Shown here: positions 33,330 to 41,708 of the stretch, piece after piece
Numbering within the stretch: position 1 is the stretch's first letter
Layout: every line of letters starts with the position of its first letter
Assembly: GCA_902802585.1 (NCBI GenBank)
Contig: CADCMR010000015.1
Span: 1 to 62,862 of the forward strand
Source of the DNA: an uncultured bacterium
GTDB taxonomy: Bacteria; Verrucomicrobiota; Lentisphaeria; Victivallales; UBA1829
Direction of reading: 5' to 3'
DNA: 62,862 nucleotides
Position numbers and translations under genes: made by a program
The notes under the pieces: generated by a model
What the model was told of the DNA's origin: nothing
Seen by the model: only the letters and a program-made list of their open reading frames with translations
Database searches by the model: none

Positions 33330-33821
33330 CTAAAAATGTCTGAGAAGGAAAAAGATAATGAGAGAGACCGGGATCATAAAGATGGCGACAAGCGCGATCG
33401 GGATGAGATCGATGATACAAATGATCTCGGCAGGCCTGAAAAAAGGCGTCACGCGAAACTTCTTTGCATAAAGGATTTTCCGAAAAAGAGAAAACCAGAT
33501 TATCTCGAAAACCGGATAAGAAATATATATCATCTGACCGAGCGGTTTTATCAGGATGAGCGCCCATGGGATCATGATCGCGTGAAGCGCCGCCAGGATG
33601 AACAAAACCGTTACAGTCCAGTTTGCGTCCAGATTTTGCTCGTCTTGAAGCGATCCGTGGACGGTGACGCCATCCGCGCCGTTATTGTTGATTTCGCCGC
33701 TGTCCGTTGCGGATACATTCGGGATCCGGAACAGGAGGATCAGCAGGGCGATGGCGCACAGGAAGCCGCAGATACTGGACAACACGGCGAGCCCAATCAG
33801 AACCATTGCAAATTCTTCCAT
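33330..33821 (-). CDS. Four-helix membrane protein (paralogue B)
   Basis: 163 residues, ending 19 nt before the start of paralogue A. The same plan: helix 1 SSICGFLCAIALLILLF, a shorter polar loop with NNNGADGVTVHG, then FILAALHAIMIPWALILI, MIYISYPVFEIIWFSLF and IDLIPIALVAIFMIPVSLII. Apparently a tandem duplicate. No family is recognised. Confidence 0.72.
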   Translation of the reverse strand: MEEFAMVLIGLAVLSSICGFLCAIALLILLFRIPNVSATDSGEINNNGADGVTVHGSLQDEQNLDANWTVTVLFILAALHAIMIPWALILIKPLGQMIYISYPVFEIIWFSLFRKILYAKKFRVTPFFRPAEIICIIDLIPIALVAIFMIPVSLIIFFLLRHF

Positions 33822-33846
33822 GTCTTATGATTCCTTTCCGGATGGT

Positions 33847-34401
33847 TTACAGGAGGGGGATGACGTCTGTGTCGGGCAACGGCTTTTTCGACTTGTCCGG
33901 ATTCAGCAGGGAATCCAGGAAGTCGTCGGCGGAACGGAGCAGAAGGACGTTCGTGCCGGCGTCCTCGCGGAGCTCGTTTTCGGCGCGGGGCAGGGGGATG
34001 GTCCGCAGACCGATCTTTTTCGCCTCGGCTTCGGTGTATCCGACCGCGACGTCGCCCCAGCCTTTACGGATCGCCTCCGGGATTACGGAAGACTCGGCAA
34101 TCTTGAAGACGACCTGAAATCCGGCTTCGTTCGCCGTGCTCTTCACATAGAGCAGGTCGACCGGGTTTGCGCCTTCGCGGTAGAGGCAGATGAAGCCGCC
34201 GGTGGCGGCGATGAGCTGGGAACGTGTTGGGGAGACGTTGTCGGGTTCCGGTTTTGCGTCTTCGAACAGGGCGCAGGAGGATACGAAAAACGGGAGAAGC
34301 GCAAGTGCGAGCAGGAAAAAGGCATAGGAGGCAAAGCCTCCACGGAAAAAGTGTCCGGCTACGCCCCGGCACGAAGAGGCTTTGCACCTCTTTCTGCTCA
34401 T
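33847..34401 (-). CDS. Putative lipoprotein, binding-protein-like
   Basis: 184 residues from ATG 34401, which overlaps the stop of the 517-residue gene as ATGA. A very basic N-terminus of about 26 residues precedes a hydrophobic core and the lipobox VSSC (Cys about 43). The basic part is encoded by the hairpin array at 34327-34394. No ATG, GTG or TTG lies between the hairpins and the hydrophobic core, so the long n-region seems to be used. The mature part (ATGGFICLYREGANPVDLLY, GWGDVAVGYTEAEAKKIGLR) is reminiscent of one lobe of a periplasmic solute-binding protein. Function unknown. Confidence 0.6.
   Translation of the reverse strand: MSRKRCKASSCRGVAGHFFRGGFASYAFFLLALALLPFFVSSCALFEDAKPEPDNVSPTRSQLIAATGGFICLYREGANPVDLLYVKSTANEAGFQVVFKIAESSVIPEAIRKGWGDVAVGYTEAEAKKIGLRTIPLPRAENELREDAGTNVLLLRSADDFLDSLLNPDKSKKPLPDTDVIPLL
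34327..34394. repeat. Array of three hairpins (REP-like) overlapping a gene start
   Basis: GGAGGCAAAGCCTCC (34327-34341), GTGTCCGGCTACGCCCCGGCAC (34351-34372, printed over the 20-base limit only in parts: GTGTCCGG stem, CCCGGCAC stem) and AGAGG-CTTTGCA-CCTCT (34376-34392). It begins 4 nt past the stop of the 517-residue gene on the minus strand. Confidence 0.7.
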
Positions 34402-35951
34402 TTTTTCGTGGCTCCGCCGTTCCAGATGATGCGTTTCTGCCAGCGTTTGTCGCCCTGGGGCTTGCCGACGGCGAAGCAGTTGCCGTTTGTGTCGATCACG
34501 CAGAACGCGTGGATAGCGTCGAGGTAGAAGACGAACGACGCATCGCCGGTCGTGAGGGGGCGGAGCTGTTCGAGGATCAGGCTGTCGACCGCCTCCAGCG
34601 AGGCGGGGTCGATGACGTCGATGCGGCCCTTGACCTTGAAGGCGACGCCGACCTGGGTGTCCTGTTCCACGGGGATCACGAATCCCGCGCTGCGTCCGTC
34701 GAGCGATTCCTTTGTGGAGGAGCGGACGAACACCGGCGGGGAGTCGTCGCGGTAGGCGGGGCAGAGGATGAAATCGGTCTGCGCGCCGTTGAGGAAATGG
34801 AGGTCGACGGGCTTCCAGCCGAGGTCAAGCGTGGTGATGGACCTGCGCCTGTATTTTGCGGTGGGATTGAGGTCGAAGTACTCGATCGCCTTCAGCGAGG
34901 CGGCGGCAAGGGATTTCCCGTCCGGCGTGACCTTGAGCGCCGAGGCGGGCGAGACGGTCTCGAACGTGTGGAACGGGACCTCGGAATCCTTTGCGACGGG
35001 GAGGTGGATGCAGAAGACGGTCGAACCGAAGAACCCGGAGCAGATAATCCGGTCCTGCATGACGACCAGGGCGATATCCTCCGGCGCGAGCTTCTCGTTG
35101 AACGGGAACGAGAGCGGAAGGAACTCCTGTTCCTTTTCCTCCGCGAGGTCGAGCATGGCGAGCCCGAAATCCTGCTTGAGCGAGATCTGAGGAAAGGCGA
35201 TCGCCGCCAGCGTCGTGCCGCCAGGTACGAACGCGAGCTTTTTCAGGATGCGGTTGACCGTGAAGACGCGGATCGCCTGCCAGTTCGAAGTGTTGAACAG
35301 GACGATGCGCGTGCCGTTGGGGCCGTTGCTCGTGCCGGTGCGCTCGGCAATGGCGAGCACGGACTGGTCCTGCGAGACAGCGAACGCGTCGAGGCGTGCG
35401 CCGCGGAATCCCTGCGAGGCATACGCCGGCCGCCAGAGCGGGATATTTCCCGCAGCGGCGTCCGTGAGCTTTTCCGCGAGGGAACCGGCAGGGAGCTTCG
35501 AGGTGAGCGTGAGCTGGCGTTTGGCTTCGCGGATCGGCTGGACGGAAGACTTCGGCACGGAACGGACGTTGGAGGAATCGACCTCGATATCGGGGAGCTT
35601 TTCCTCCTTGACCGTCCCGGGATTGGTTTTCGGGGTGGCTGTGATGGAGAGCGAACCCGTGCGGATGCCTCTTTCGCCGCCGTCGGCGGATTCCGCCGGT
35701 TTCGGCTGGGGCGCGGGCTTCTCCGCGGACTCGGACTGAGCCTGCGGTGGAGCCGGAGCCTTCGAAACGGTCTGTTCCACCTCGGACGCCTGTTGTTGCG
35801 CCTGAGGTTGCGCGACCTCGATTCCCGCGGCGGGCGTGCGGGAGGCGGACACGGCATGATTCTTCTGCGCGAAGACGGCTCCGGCGACCGCTGCGAAAAC
35901 TACGATTGCGACGCCGGATGTCATTGCGAGTTTCGGGAAGGATCGTTTCAT
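34398..35951 (-). CDS. Secreted or membrane-anchored WD40/beta-propeller-like protein
   Basis: 517 residues, RBS AAGGAGG. A signal anchor at 8-28 (AMTSGVAIVVFAAVAGAVFA) is followed by a long Pro/Gln/Ala/Glu-rich linker (about 30-110). The rest looks like repeated four-stranded blades: LDAFAVSQDQSVLAIAERTG, VNRILKKLAFVPGGTTLAAI, VTPDGKSLAAASLKAIEYFD and similar, as in WD40/lactonase propellers. No enzyme motif. Such proteins often bind partners or cell-wall material. It lies 39 nt downstream of ilvE and may be co-transcribed with it. Confidence 0.65.
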   Translation of the reverse strand: MKRSFPKLAMTSGVAIVVFAAVAGAVFAQKNHAVSASRTPAAGIEVAQPQAQQQASEVEQTVSKAPAPPQAQSESAEKPAPQPKPAESADGGERGIRTGSLSITATPKTNPGTVKEEKLPDIEVDSSNVRSVPKSSVQPIREAKRQLTLTSKLPAGSLAEKLTDAAAGNIPLWRPAYASQGFRGARLDAFAVSQDQSVLAIAERTGTSNGPNGTRIVLFNTSNWQAIRVFTVNRILKKLAFVPGGTTLAAIAFPQISLKQDFGLAMLDLAEEKEQEFLPLSFPFNEKLAPEDIALVVMQDRIICSGFFGSTVFCIHLPVAKDSEVPFHTFETVSPASALKVTPDGKSLAAASLKAIEYFDLNPTAKYRRRSITTLDLGWKPVDLHFLNGAQTDFILCPAYRDDSPPVFVRSSTKESLDGRSAGFVIPVEQDTQVGVAFKVKGRIDVIDPASLEAVDSLILEQLRPLTTGDASFVFYLDAIHAFCVIDTNGNCFAVGKPQGDKRWQKRIIWNGGATKK

Positions 35952-35990
35952 GTGCGCCTCCTTGTGCTGTGTTGGAACTTGATTTCAGCC

Positions 35991-37022
35991 TCAGATGGTG
36001 TAGAGCCAGCCGTGCGTGTCTTCCAGTTCGCCCCGCTGGATGCCGGTGAGGCGGTCATAGAGCTTCTGGGAGACGGGGCCGCATTCGTGGCCGTATTCGA
36101 TGACCTTGCCGTGGATGGTGACGGAGGAGATCGGGGTGATTACGACGGCGGTGCCGCAGGCGTCGACTTCGGCGAAGGTGGGGAGTTCCTCCTCGGCGAC
36201 GATCGGGCGCTTCTCGACGGTGATGCCGAGGTCGCGGGCGACCTGCATGAGGGACATATTGGTCACGCTGGGGAGGATGGACGGGGAATCGCTGGTGACA
36301 TACTTGCCGTCCTTGGTGATGGCGAGGAAGTTGCTGGTGCCGAACTCGTCGATGTATTTGTGCTCGCGCGGGTCGAGGAAGAGCGGGATGGGGAATCCGG
36401 CTTTCTTGGCGAGCTTGGCGGGCATGAGGGACGCGCCGTAGTTGCCGGCGACCTTGAACTGGCCCATGCCTTTCGGCGCGGCGCGGTCGAAGTCTTCGAT
36501 GACGAGTGCGGGAACGCCCTTCAGCCCTTCCTTGTAGTATGCGCCGACGGGCATGACCATGATGAGGAAGTCATACTCGGTGGCGGGGGAGACGCCGATC
36601 TGCGGACCGGTGCCGATGAAGAGCGGACGGATGTACATGGAGCCGCCAGATTCGCAGGGCGGGACGTAGTCGATGTTGTCGAGCACGACGCGGTGGATGG
36701 CTTCGAGGTACATTTCCTCGGGGATCTCGGGATGGAGCAGCTGGTGTCCGGTGCGGTTCATGCGCTTGATGTTTTCCCACGGGCGGAAGACGCGGACCTT
36801 GCCGTCCTTGCAGCGGAACGCCTTCATGCCTTCGAAGCATGCCTGACCGTAGTGGAGGCAGGTGGCGGCGATGCTCATGGAGATGGTGGGATCGGTCCGG
36901 AGTTCGCCTTTGTCCCAGGCGCCGTCTTTCCAGTGGAAGGCGATGTGGGAGCGGGTGGGCATGAAACCGAAAGAGAGGGCCGACCAGTCGATGTCGGTGC
37001 GGATGGGACGGGGATAGTCCAT
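35991..37022 (-). CDS. ilvE: Branched-chain amino acid aminotransferase
   Basis: 343 residues from ATG 37022 (GGAG, spacing 6). A class IV (fold type IV) PLP enzyme that makes Leu, Ile and Val from their 2-oxo acids and glutamate. Seen: CLHYGQACFEGMKAF, SMYIRPLFIGTG, the PLP lysine in GQFKVAGNYGAS (about K197), EFGTSNF and ACGTAVVITPI with the TxVxTP-like phosphate-binding turn. It is of the long type II class (about 340-360 residues). Promoter at 37116-37089. Confidence 0.95.
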   Translation of the reverse strand: MDYPRPIRTDIDWSALSFGFMPTRSHIAFHWKDGAWDKGELRTDPTISMSIAATCLHYGQACFEGMKAFRCKDGKVRVFRPWENIKRMNRTGHQLLHPEIPEEMYLEAIHRVVLDNIDYVPPCESGGSMYIRPLFIGTGPQIGVSPATEYDFLIMVMPVGAYYKEGLKGVPALVIEDFDRAAPKGMGQFKVAGNYGASLMPAKLAKKAGFPIPLFLDPREHKYIDEFGTSNFLAITKDGKYVTSDSPSILPSVTNMSLMQVARDLGITVEKRPIVAEEELPTFAEVDACGTAVVITPISSVTIHGKVIEYGHECGPVSQKLYDRLTGIQRGELEDTHGWLYTI

Positions 37023-37088
37023 AAAAAACTCCATTTGTTAAACGATGCGGCGGCGGAAAAAGCCGTCAAAATGAAATGAACATAAAGA

Positions 37089-37116
37089 AATTTACACGAT
37101 TTTCGGCGATAGTCAA
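37089..37116 (-). promoter_or_regulatory. Promoter of ilvE
   Basis: Minus strand: TTGACT (37116-37111), 16-nt spacer, TAAATT (37094-37089). It is back-to-back with the pal promoter. Confidence 0.5.
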
Positions 37117-37136
37117 TGTTTTTTTCGGAAATCGTG

Positions 37137-37164
37137 TTGATTTTTTTCGTTTTTGGGCTAATTT
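37137..37164 (+). promoter_or_regulatory. Promoter of the Pal-like gene
   Basis: TTGATT (37137-37142), 16-nt spacer, TAATTT (37159-37164). Confidence 0.45.
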
Positions 37165-37211
37165 AATGGATGTAATATTATGCCAGCAACCAAACATGAA
37201 GGAATTTTCCC

Positions 37212-37898
37212 ATGAAATTATCCCGTCTTTCCATCCTCGCCGTGGCGGCGCTGAGCTGCGCCGCTTTCGCCATCTCCTGTGAATCCGACGACGCCAACGC
37301 CCTCGCTCCGTTCTGGGCGGACGGCAGCGACGTCGACGGCGCCGGTCTGAACGGCGGCAACGGCGGTTTGAACGGCGGCGACGGTTTCGGCAGCCTGAAC
37401 GGCGGCGACGCCGGTCTCCGCGGCGGCGACAGCTTCGGCAATGGCGGTCTGAACGGCGGCGACGGCTTTGACCAGAACGGTCCCGGCGCTTATGGCGAAG
37501 ACCTGAACAAGTCCCCGTACATCGACGGCTTCGGCGCGAAGATCGAAGGCGTCGAATTCCAGCCCCTGTACTTCCCCTACGATGCGAACACCATCTCCTC
37601 CTCAGAGGAATCCAAGGTCGCGGCGGTCGCCCAGTACCTGCTCGGTCATTCCGAGGCGGGCGTCGTGGTCGAAGGCTACTGCGATGAACGCGGCACCGAA
37701 GAATACAACCGCGCCCTCGGCGAACGTCGCGCCCTCGCCGCCAGCGAAATGCTCATCGACATCTACGGCATCGAAGCCGCCCGCATCAAGACGGTCAGCT
37801 ACGGCGAGGAACGCCCCGCCGTGACCGGAACCGGCGACGCCGTCTGGTCCAAGAACCGCCGTGACGAATTTGTGCCCGTGTATCTGAAGAACAACTGA
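37212..37898 (+). CDS. pal: Pal/OmpA-like peptidoglycan-associated lipoprotein
   Basis: 228 residues. Signal peptide with AISC lipobox (Cys about 23). Residues about 40-95 form a low-complexity linker made of the repeat GGLNGGDGF and variants. The OmpA C-terminal domain follows (about 115-225): LYFPYDANTIS, VVVEGYCDERGTEEYN, ALGERRALAASEML, then TVSYGEERP. The diaminopimelate-binding Asp and Arg (D in YCDERG, R in ALGERRA) are present. It would tether the outer membrane to peptidoglycan. No tolB is adjacent. The long Gly-rich linker is unusual for Pal. Confidence 0.9.
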   Translation: MKLSRLSILAVAALSCAAFAISCESDDANALAPFWADGSDVDGAGLNGGNGGLNGGDGFGSLNGGDAGLRGGDSFGNGGLNGGDGFDQNGPGAYGEDLNKSPYIDGFGAKIEGVEFQPLYFPYDANTISSSEESKVAAVAQYLLGHSEAGVVVEGYCDERGTEEYNRALGERRALAASEMLIDIYGIEAARIKTVSYGEERPAVTGTGDAVWSKNRRDEFVPVYLKNN

Positions 37899-37926
37899 TC
37901 CGGCGGACGGTCTCAAACGTAATACG

Positions 37927-37965
37927 AATCCGGGCACAGGCGACTGCGCCCGGATTTTGCTTTTT
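37927..37965 (+). terminator. Terminator after pal
   Basis: AATCCGGGC and GCCCGGATT form a 9-bp stem (37927-37956), then TTGCTTTTT. Confidence 0.75.
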
Positions 37966-37984
37966 CAGGCAGGAACGGAACCCT

Positions 37985-38920
37985 ATGGCGCAGCAGGAAG
38001 ACATCGAATCCGCCGGAGCGGAAAACGCCGTGAACGGCGAAAACCGGGATGTTTCTGTTTCCGCGCCGGAAGACGGACAGGAATCCGCGCCGGAATCCAG
38101 ACCTATTTTCCCCTCCGCACCCAGGACGACATTCAAAATGGAGCTGTCGTTCGACGGCGCCGCCTACCACGGCTGGCAGCGGCAGCCGAACGGCGTCACG
38201 GTGCAGGAGGTGGTCGAGGAAAAGCTGTACCGTCTCTTCGGCGAACGCGAGCACATTCGGATCCAGGGCAGCAGCCGCACGGACGCCGGAGTCCACGCGC
38301 TTGGCATGGTGTGCTCTTTTTCCGCGCCGCCGTCGCCGTACATCCCGGACTGGAAGCTCAAAAAGGCGATGAACCGCCTGCTCCCGGACGACATCCGCAT
38401 CCGCACCGCCGAGGTCGTGAAGGAAGGCTTCAACGCGCGGTTTGACGCCCTTGCGAAGTCCTACGTCTACGTGGTCAACACCGGCGACATCAACCCGTTC
38501 AGCGGGCGGTACTCGTGGCACATGGAGGACATGACGGAGATCGACGCCCTGCGCGAGGCGGTGAAGCACGTCGAGGGGCGGCACGATTTCTCCACGTTCA
38601 CGGTCGAGCGCGGCAAGATCGACGATCCGGTCCGCACGATCCTCCGCAGCGAGGTCGTCACGTTCGGTCCGCTCGTCTGCATGTACTTCCTCGGCACGGG
38701 GTTCCTCTATAAAATGGTCCGCAGCATGGTCGGTGCGCTGATGTTCGTGGGACGAGGCCGCATGACACCGGACGAATTCCGCGGCATTCTGCTGGCCTGT
38801 GACCGCGCGAAATGCAAGGACACCGCGCCCGCCCGCGGGCTTTTCCTCAAACGCGTCTTCTACGAACCCGACGCCTGGCTGGATGACCTGCCGACGCGTC
38901 CGCCGTTCTGGATCGCCTGA
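37985..38920 (+). CDS. truA: tRNA pseudouridine synthase A
   Basis: 311 residues. Catalyses pseudouridine formation at tRNA positions 38-40. The core begins at about residue 48 with FKMELSFDGAAYHGWQRQ; the catalytic Asp is in GSSRTDAGVHALG (about D103). Further conserved pieces are RFDALAKSYVY, FTVERGKIDDP and GTGFLYKMVRSMVGAL. The 45-residue acidic N-terminal extension is not typical; an ATG at 38138 would give the usual length, but ATG 37985 has an AGGA box. Confidence 0.94.
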   Translation: MAQQEDIESAGAENAVNGENRDVSVSAPEDGQESAPESRPIFPSAPRTTFKMELSFDGAAYHGWQRQPNGVTVQEVVEEKLYRLFGEREHIRIQGSSRTDAGVHALGMVCSFSAPPSPYIPDWKLKKAMNRLLPDDIRIRTAEVVKEGFNARFDALAKSYVYVVNTGDINPFSGRYSWHMEDMTEIDALREAVKHVEGRHDFSTFTVERGKIDDPVRTILRSEVVTFGPLVCMYFLGTGFLYKMVRSMVGALMFVGRGRMTPDEFRGILLACDRAKCKDTAPARGLFLKRVFYEPDAWLDDLPTRPPFWIA

Positions 38921-38979
38921 TCCGGAGAACCATTCCAGCAAGTTAATCCGCACACCTCAGCATAAGGACAGAACCGAAA

Positions 38980-40104
38980 ATGAACACAGAAGAAACCACC
39001 TCAAGTGCACCCGTCATTCTGGCGGCCAACAGGATCAGCATCCAGGACCGCTACAGCATGGAGCGCCTCCGCGACCTCAGCCTTGAAATCCGCAAGGGCG
39101 ACGTCATCGCGCTGATCGGCGCGTCCGAGCCTGCAAAACGCCTTCTTCTGCGTTGTCTGGATCTGCTGGATAAGCCCGAGGGCGGCAACGTGGAACTGAA
39201 CGGCGAACCGGTGATGTGGCGCCACGGCAATGCGGACCGTGCCCGCAAAAGCATCGGGATGGTGTTTTCCAGGGAATCCCTGTTCCGGAACATGTCCGTC
39301 CTGGAAAATATGGTGATCTCGTCCGCCGATGGATCCGACGAGGATGAATGGCTGATCGTCGAACGGGCAAAGAATCTGCTGAAGTTCGCGGGGCTTTCCG
39401 GCACGGAGGACGAGATGCCCGTCAACCTTTCCTCCGGACAGCGGCGGCGCCTGGCGCTCGTGCGCGCGATGATGCTCCAGCCTAAAATCCTGCTGATCGA
39501 AGATCCCGGCGCGGATTTGTATCCTGCGGAGAAAAACGAAGTCTATGCCCTCATCCGTGCGGTCGTGAAAGACGGCATGACGGTCCTGTTTTCTACGCGT
39601 GACCTGGAGTTTGCCCGCGAGATCGCCACGCGGGTGGTCTTCATGGCGGACGGCATGATCCGCGAAGACGGCACGGTGAAAGAAATACTTGACCATCCGC
39701 AGTACGACCGGACGCAGGCGTTCATACGGAAGAACACCGGATTCTACCGCGAACTCAATGCGCGTGCGTTCGACAGTTTCGAACTCGAAGGCGCGGTCGA
39801 GACGTTCGCCGCGGGGAAACTGGTCTCTCCCGAACGCCGCCGCAAGCTTTGTGACGCGCTGAGAATTCTGCTCGTCCGGATGATCTTCCCGCATGTCACC
39901 AGAATCGTCCTGACAATGGACATGAATGCGAAAACCGGAGATGTGACCGTCGCCATCCAGTATCCGGGAGCGGGATTCGATCCGCTGAATACAAGCGGCA
40001 ATGCCGATGCGGAAGCCGTAAAGACCGAACTCCTGGCGTGCGTCAAATCCGCGAAATACGGTCTCCCCGCGTCCGGGAAAAACGAAGTCACCGTGACCGT
40101 CTGA
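38980..40104 (+). CDS. Degenerate ABC-ATPase fused to a C-terminal GHKL-like segment
   Basis: 374 residues, RBS AAGGAC. The fold is an ABC ATPase, but the key motifs are damaged: Walker A reads GASEPAKR (residues 47-54) with the GK(S/T) replaced; the signature LSSGQ (150-154) is fair; Walker B ends LLIEDPGADL (171-180) without the usual DE pair; and the H-loop has FSTRD instead of a His (205). Residues about 300-374 (FPHVTRIVLTMDMNAK, IQYPGAGFDPLN, then GKNEVTVTV) look like a piece of an RsbW/GHKL fold. It is probably a nucleotide-sensing or regulatory pseudo-ATPase rather than a transport motor. No permease is adjacent. A related two-domain family in Clostridia is possible. Confidence 0.65.
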   Translation: MNTEETTSSAPVILAANRISIQDRYSMERLRDLSLEIRKGDVIALIGASEPAKRLLLRCLDLLDKPEGGNVELNGEPVMWRHGNADRARKSIGMVFSRESLFRNMSVLENMVISSADGSDEDEWLIVERAKNLLKFAGLSGTEDEMPVNLSSGQRRRLALVRAMMLQPKILLIEDPGADLYPAEKNEVYALIRAVVKDGMTVLFSTRDLEFAREIATRVVFMADGMIREDGTVKEILDHPQYDRTQAFIRKNTGFYRELNARAFDSFELEGAVETFAAGKLVSPERRRKLCDALRILLVRMIFPHVTRIVLTMDMNAKTGDVTVAIQYPGAGFDPLNTSGNADAEAVKTELLACVKSAKYGLPASGKNEVTVTV

Positions 40105-40106
40105 GA

Positions 40107-40152
40107 GGAGGGCATGCCCTCCCTTGAGCAGTGTCCGACTTCGCTCGGACAC
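40107..40152. repeat. Paired hairpins (REP-like)
   Basis: A perfect palindrome GGAGGGCATGCCCTCC (40107-40122), then GTGTCCGA (40131-40138) with TCGGACAC (40145-40152) around a 6-nt loop. It sits between convergent genes, 34 nt beyond the nitroreductase stop. Confidence 0.75.
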
Positions 40153-40186
40153 ACGGCAAGCTGTGTCAAATGTCAGGCGCAGAGCC

Positions 40187-40999
40187 TCAAGCCGGGCGAA
40201 TGACCGTGTACGGTTCGGGATCGGTCGCACGGGGATACTCCACGGCGGGCGGTCCGAAGAGCATCACCGCGCCGACTTTGTATCCCTTCGGGAGGTGGAG
40301 CAGGGAGCGCATGCCCCCATTCAGCGTGAACGCGTAGTATGCGAATCCGCACCAGCATGTGCCGACGCCGAGGCTCTGTGCGTAGAGGTCGAACTGTGTG
40401 AGCGCGATCGAGGCGTCGAATTTGCCGCACGGGGCGTCCTTCGGCGAGGCGACCACGATCATGTGCGGGGCGTTGCGGAACACGAAATCCCTGCCGCCGA
40501 GCATGGATTCCTCGAAGCGTTTGTAGCCGGGGTAGACGATCCGCATGATGCCGGACTTGATCAGAAAACGCGTGATCTTCAGCATTCGCGCGCGGAACGG
40601 CTCCATCTTCGCGATGTCATCGATGAGCGTGAACGCCAGCCGGTGGTCGTTGCATCCGGTCGGAATCCAGCGCAGGGAGGAGACCAGCTTCTCCATGATC
40701 TCGGGCGGGAGGTTTTCCTGTTTGAACTGGCGGATGCTGCGGCGCTGGCGGATCAGGTTCATCATGCGCGCTTCGTCGGGCAGGGGGCCGGACGGGACGC
40801 ACTGGTCCGGGGTGTGTCCGTCGCAACTGAGCGCGCCCGCCGGACAGACTGCGAGGCAGTGCTGGCAGTGCATGCAGTAGCGTTCGGCTTGTTCCGGGAC
40901 GGCTGGGAGGCCGCCGGACGTACGGTGGATGACCTGGACCACGCAATCGGCGATACAGCGGCCGCAGCGCGTGCATTTGGATGCGTCGACGGAAATCAT
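40187..40999 (-). CDS. Ferredoxin-domain nitroreductase
   Basis: 270 residues. The N-terminal two-cluster 4Fe-4S domain shows CTRCGRCIADC (about 9-19) and CMHCQHCLAVCP (about 42-53). The C-terminal FMN-binding nitroreductase domain runs from about 80 to 265: RQRRSIRQFKQENLP with the phosphate-binding RRSxR, WIPTGCNDHRL, and GVGTCWCGFAYYAF. Such fusions couple ferredoxin electrons to reduction of nitro compounds or quinones. The natural substrate is unknown. It starts after the V-ATPase operon terminator and may be read from its own promoter. Confidence 0.9.
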   Translation of the reverse strand: MISVDASKCTRCGRCIADCVVQVIHRTSGGLPAVPEQAERYCMHCQHCLAVCPAGALSCDGHTPDQCVPSGPLPDEARMMNLIRQRRSIRQFKQENLPPEIMEKLVSSLRWIPTGCNDHRLAFTLIDDIAKMEPFRARMLKITRFLIKSGIMRIVYPGYKRFEESMLGGRDFVFRNAPHMIVVASPKDAPCGKFDASIALTQFDLYAQSLGVGTCWCGFAYYAFTLNGGMRSLLHLPKGYKVGAVMLFGPPAVEYPRATDPEPYTVIRPA

Positions 41000-41029
41000 G
41001 TTGAACCTGTGTTTTGATGTTGAGTGACA

Positions 41030-41065
41030 AAAAGGCTCCGCACCGGGTTGATGGTACGGAGCCTG
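41030..41065 (-). terminator. Terminator of the V-ATPase operon
   Basis: AGGCTCCG (41034-41041) pairs with CGGAGCCT (41058-41065), extended by ACC/GGT; on the minus strand TTTTTGTC follows. It lies 35 nt after the ntpK stop. Confidence 0.8.
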
Positions 41066-41099
41066 TGTTTTCTGCTGGAAACAGTGGGGACGCCTTCGA

Positions 41100-41672
41100 T
41101 CAGGCGGCGCCCAGGGAGCTGAGCAGGACGATTGAGAACGCCAGGACGAAGATGGCGACGGTCTCGACGATGCCGAGCGCCATCAGCTGGTTGGCGAAGC
41201 CCTTGCCGGTCTCTGCGAAGGCGTCGCAAGCCGCGGCGGCGCTGATGCCCTGCCAGAGGGCGGAAACGCCCATGGCGATGCCGGCGAGGACGCCGACGAG
41301 GGAGTAGGCGATCCACTGTCCGGCGGTCGCGGCGGCAACGTTGGCGGCGCCGCCCATGACGATGAACATCACGATCATGCCGTAGATGGTCTGGGAGAGC
41401 GGAGCGCCGGCGAAGATGAGCAGCTGGAACGGAGCGGGCTTGTTCTGGGCGTAGCACTTCTTCCACGCGCCCATGGCGGCGCAGGAGGCGGAGCCGCAGC
41501 CGTAGGCGGACCCGATGGCGGCGAACCCGATGGAGGTGAACGCCGCGGCGTAGATCAGCGCCTTCTGTTCGAAGAAGGGGATGTCCTGCGTGGCGACCGC
41601 GGAAGCGGCGGTCTGGGCGGCGTCGGCCGCCTGTGCGAGGACGGGGGTGAGGGAGTTAAGAAGCAGACTCAT
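41100..41672 (-). CDS. ntpK: V-type ATPase proteolipid subunit K (c-ring)
   Basis: 190 residues. Four hydrophobic helices as two hairpins: KALIYAAAFTSIGFAAIGSAY, FQLLIFAGAPLSQTIYGMIVMFIVM, WIAYSLVGVLAGIAMGVSAL and MALGIVETVAIFVLAFSIVLL. The ion-carrying Glu is in GIVETVAIF (about E172), while the first hairpin has Gln in PLSQTIYG, as in double-hairpin V-type subunits. Members usually have 140-160 residues; an extra N-terminal 30 residues rich in Ala/Gln may be a cleaved leader. Last gene of the operon. Confidence 0.9.
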   Translation of the reverse strand: MSLLLNSLTPVLAQAADAAQTAASAVATQDIPFFEQKALIYAAAFTSIGFAAIGSAYGCGSASCAAMGAWKKCYAQNKPAPFQLLIFAGAPLSQTIYGMIVMFIVMGGAANVAAATAGQWIAYSLVGVLAGIAMGVSALWQGISAAAACDAFAETGKGFANQLMALGIVETVAIFVLAFSIVLLSSLGAA

Positions 41673-41708
41673 GGTTGTTTCTCCTGTTGTTGTTTGTATT
41701 TTATATGG

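Noticed and set aside
34224..37079. 951-codon plus-strand ORF opposite the 517-aa gene and ilvE
   Set aside because: Antisense shadow of two convincing minus-strand genes; Arg/Gly/Asp-rich composition and no RBS.
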